Assembly: GCA_041677365.1 (NCBI GenBank)
Contig: JBAYQC010000083.1
Span: forward strand, 1-6,405
Reading direction: 5' to 3'
DNA length: 6,405 bases
Source of the DNA: UBA2289 sp041677365
Lineage (GTDB): Bacteria > Bacillota_I > Bacilli_A > Izemoplasmatales > Hujiaoplasmataceae
The notes under the pieces were generated by a model. That model was not told the origin of the DNA. It saw nothing but the letters and a program-made list of their open reading frames with translations, and made no database searches. Position 1 is the stretch's first letter. Each line of letters begins with the position of its first letter. The translations under genes and the position numbers were made by a program. This document shows positions 5,970-6,405 of this stretch, in pieces.

Positions 5970-6260
5970 ATGAATGCTAAGATATCTGAATACTTAAAGG
6001 CTTTAGCTGATCCAAATCGTTTGAAATTAATGGAGTTATTAATTAAAGGTGAAACTTGTAGTTGCACCTTGATTAACAAATTACCAATAACTCAACCAAC
6101 ACTTTCTTATCATTTGAACCTTTTAGCTAATGCTAAACTCACAACTACCAAAAGAGATGGTAATAAGATTGAATACTTTGTCAATCGTGAAGCTATTGAT
6201 GAGATTATCAACTACTTGGAAGATTTAAAGAATATGGAGAATGATTCATGCAAATTATAA
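5970..6260 (+). CDS. ArsR/SmtB family metalloregulatory repressor
   Basis: The 96-residue winged-helix repressor begins with the family pattern YLKALADPNRLKLMELL (8-24). Next comes ETCSCTL (28-34), whose Cys30 and Cys32 match the CxC of arsenite-sensing ArsR (ELCVCDL in E. coli). The recognition helix TQPTLSYHLNLLANAKL (41-57) and the wing KRDGNKIEYFVN (61-72) follow. The third cysteine of E. coli ArsR falls on Asn35 here; a C-terminal Cys94 might substitute, which is speculation. The likely role is to bind the palindromes over its own promoter and release when a thiophilic metalloid or metal, possibly arsenite or an organoarsenical, binds. AAGGAG (5951-5956) is a strong site with long (13-base) spacing to ATG. 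Its 3' end overlaps the next gene by 13 bases, indicating translational coupling. Confidence 0.93.
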   Translation: MNAKISEYLKALADPNRLKLMELLIKGETCSCTLINKLPITQPTLSYHLNLLANAKLTTTKRDGNKIEYFVNREAIDEIINYLEDLKNMENDSCKL

Positions 6261-6405
6261 AAGAATTCTTTGTTAGTCTCAATAATGTATTACTGAAAAT
6301 GACTTGGCTACAAGCACTTGTAGATAAGCTATTAGTTAGAGTTTTTAAGCTAGAAGAAACATCTTATTTGTTTAAAACCCTATCATTTTTCTTATATGAT
6401 GTGGT
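6248..6405 (+). CDS. Permease, YraQ/ArsP (DUF318) type, 5' end only
   Basis: Fifty-two codons are visible before the window ends. The ATG lies inside the last codons of arsR, in another frame, with GGAG (6236-6239) eight bases upstream. The protein begins MQIIKEFFVSLNNVLL, has TWLQALVDKLL near residues 19-29 and reaches a first hydrophobic segment, TLSFFLYDVV (44-53). That beginning resembles the DUF318 permease family, which includes the organoarsenical exporter ArsP, as do its small cytoplasmic start and the arsR partner. Family members usually have about eight membrane spans and around 300 or more residues, so most of the gene is missing. The assignment rests on a short segment plus context. 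Another metalloid exporter is possible. Confidence 0.65.
   Translation, partial: MQIIKEFFVSLNNVLLKMTWLQALVDKLLVRVFKLEETSYLFKTLSFFLYDV

Noticed and set aside
973..6405. Mycoplasma-type code with TGA as tryptophan
   Set aside because: All tryptophans use TGG, and the genes are full length under the standard code with TAA stops.

Overview
This is an AT-rich window from a bacterium that reads the standard genetic code. TGG encodes Trp, TGA is never read through, and all six complete genes end in TAA. Strong AAGGAG-like ribosome binding sites, low GC, many small membrane proteins and the gene families present suggest a low-GC Firmicute or a standard-code Mollicute relative (Acholeplasma/Izemoplasma-like). 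That placement is inference from composition and gene content. Every gene lies on the + strand.

Layout. Positions 1-972 hold no gene. Positions 1-529 are two tandem copies of a composite repeat (about 258 and 271 bp). Positions 530-814 are a more decayed, hairpin-rich stretch with recognisable fragments of the same repeat. A strong rightward terminator follows at 815-861. Positions 973-1860 encode an eight-pass membrane protein of unknown function. Directly behind it, 1862-2403 is a broken gene for a DUF998-type membrane protein, with internal stops, a frame change and no N-terminus. Positions 2427-4062 form a transcription unit: promoter, leader hairpin, a DUF3267 zincin-like membrane protein with an HELTH motif, an EamA/DMT-type permease, and a terminator. 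Positions 4089-5868 form a second unit: extended -10 promoter, a GPH-family sugar:cation symporter starting with GTG, a 78-residue CxxC thioredoxin-like protein, and a terminator. Positions 5889-6405 open a third unit: a near-consensus promoter overlapped by palindromic operator sequence, an ArsR-family repressor with a CxC metal/metalloid motif, and the start of a permease (YraQ/ArsP, DUF318 type) cut by the window end.

How the parts relate. The small thioredoxin, ArsR repressor and permease are a set often found together in metalloid or thiol-stress loci. Here a terminator and a new promoter separate the thioredoxin from the other two and place it behind a sugar transporter. The ArsR protein probably represses its own promoter through the palindromes at 5916-5941. 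I see no clearly new defence, mobile or biosynthetic system. The least explained part is the repeat array and terminated non-coding stretch at 1-861.
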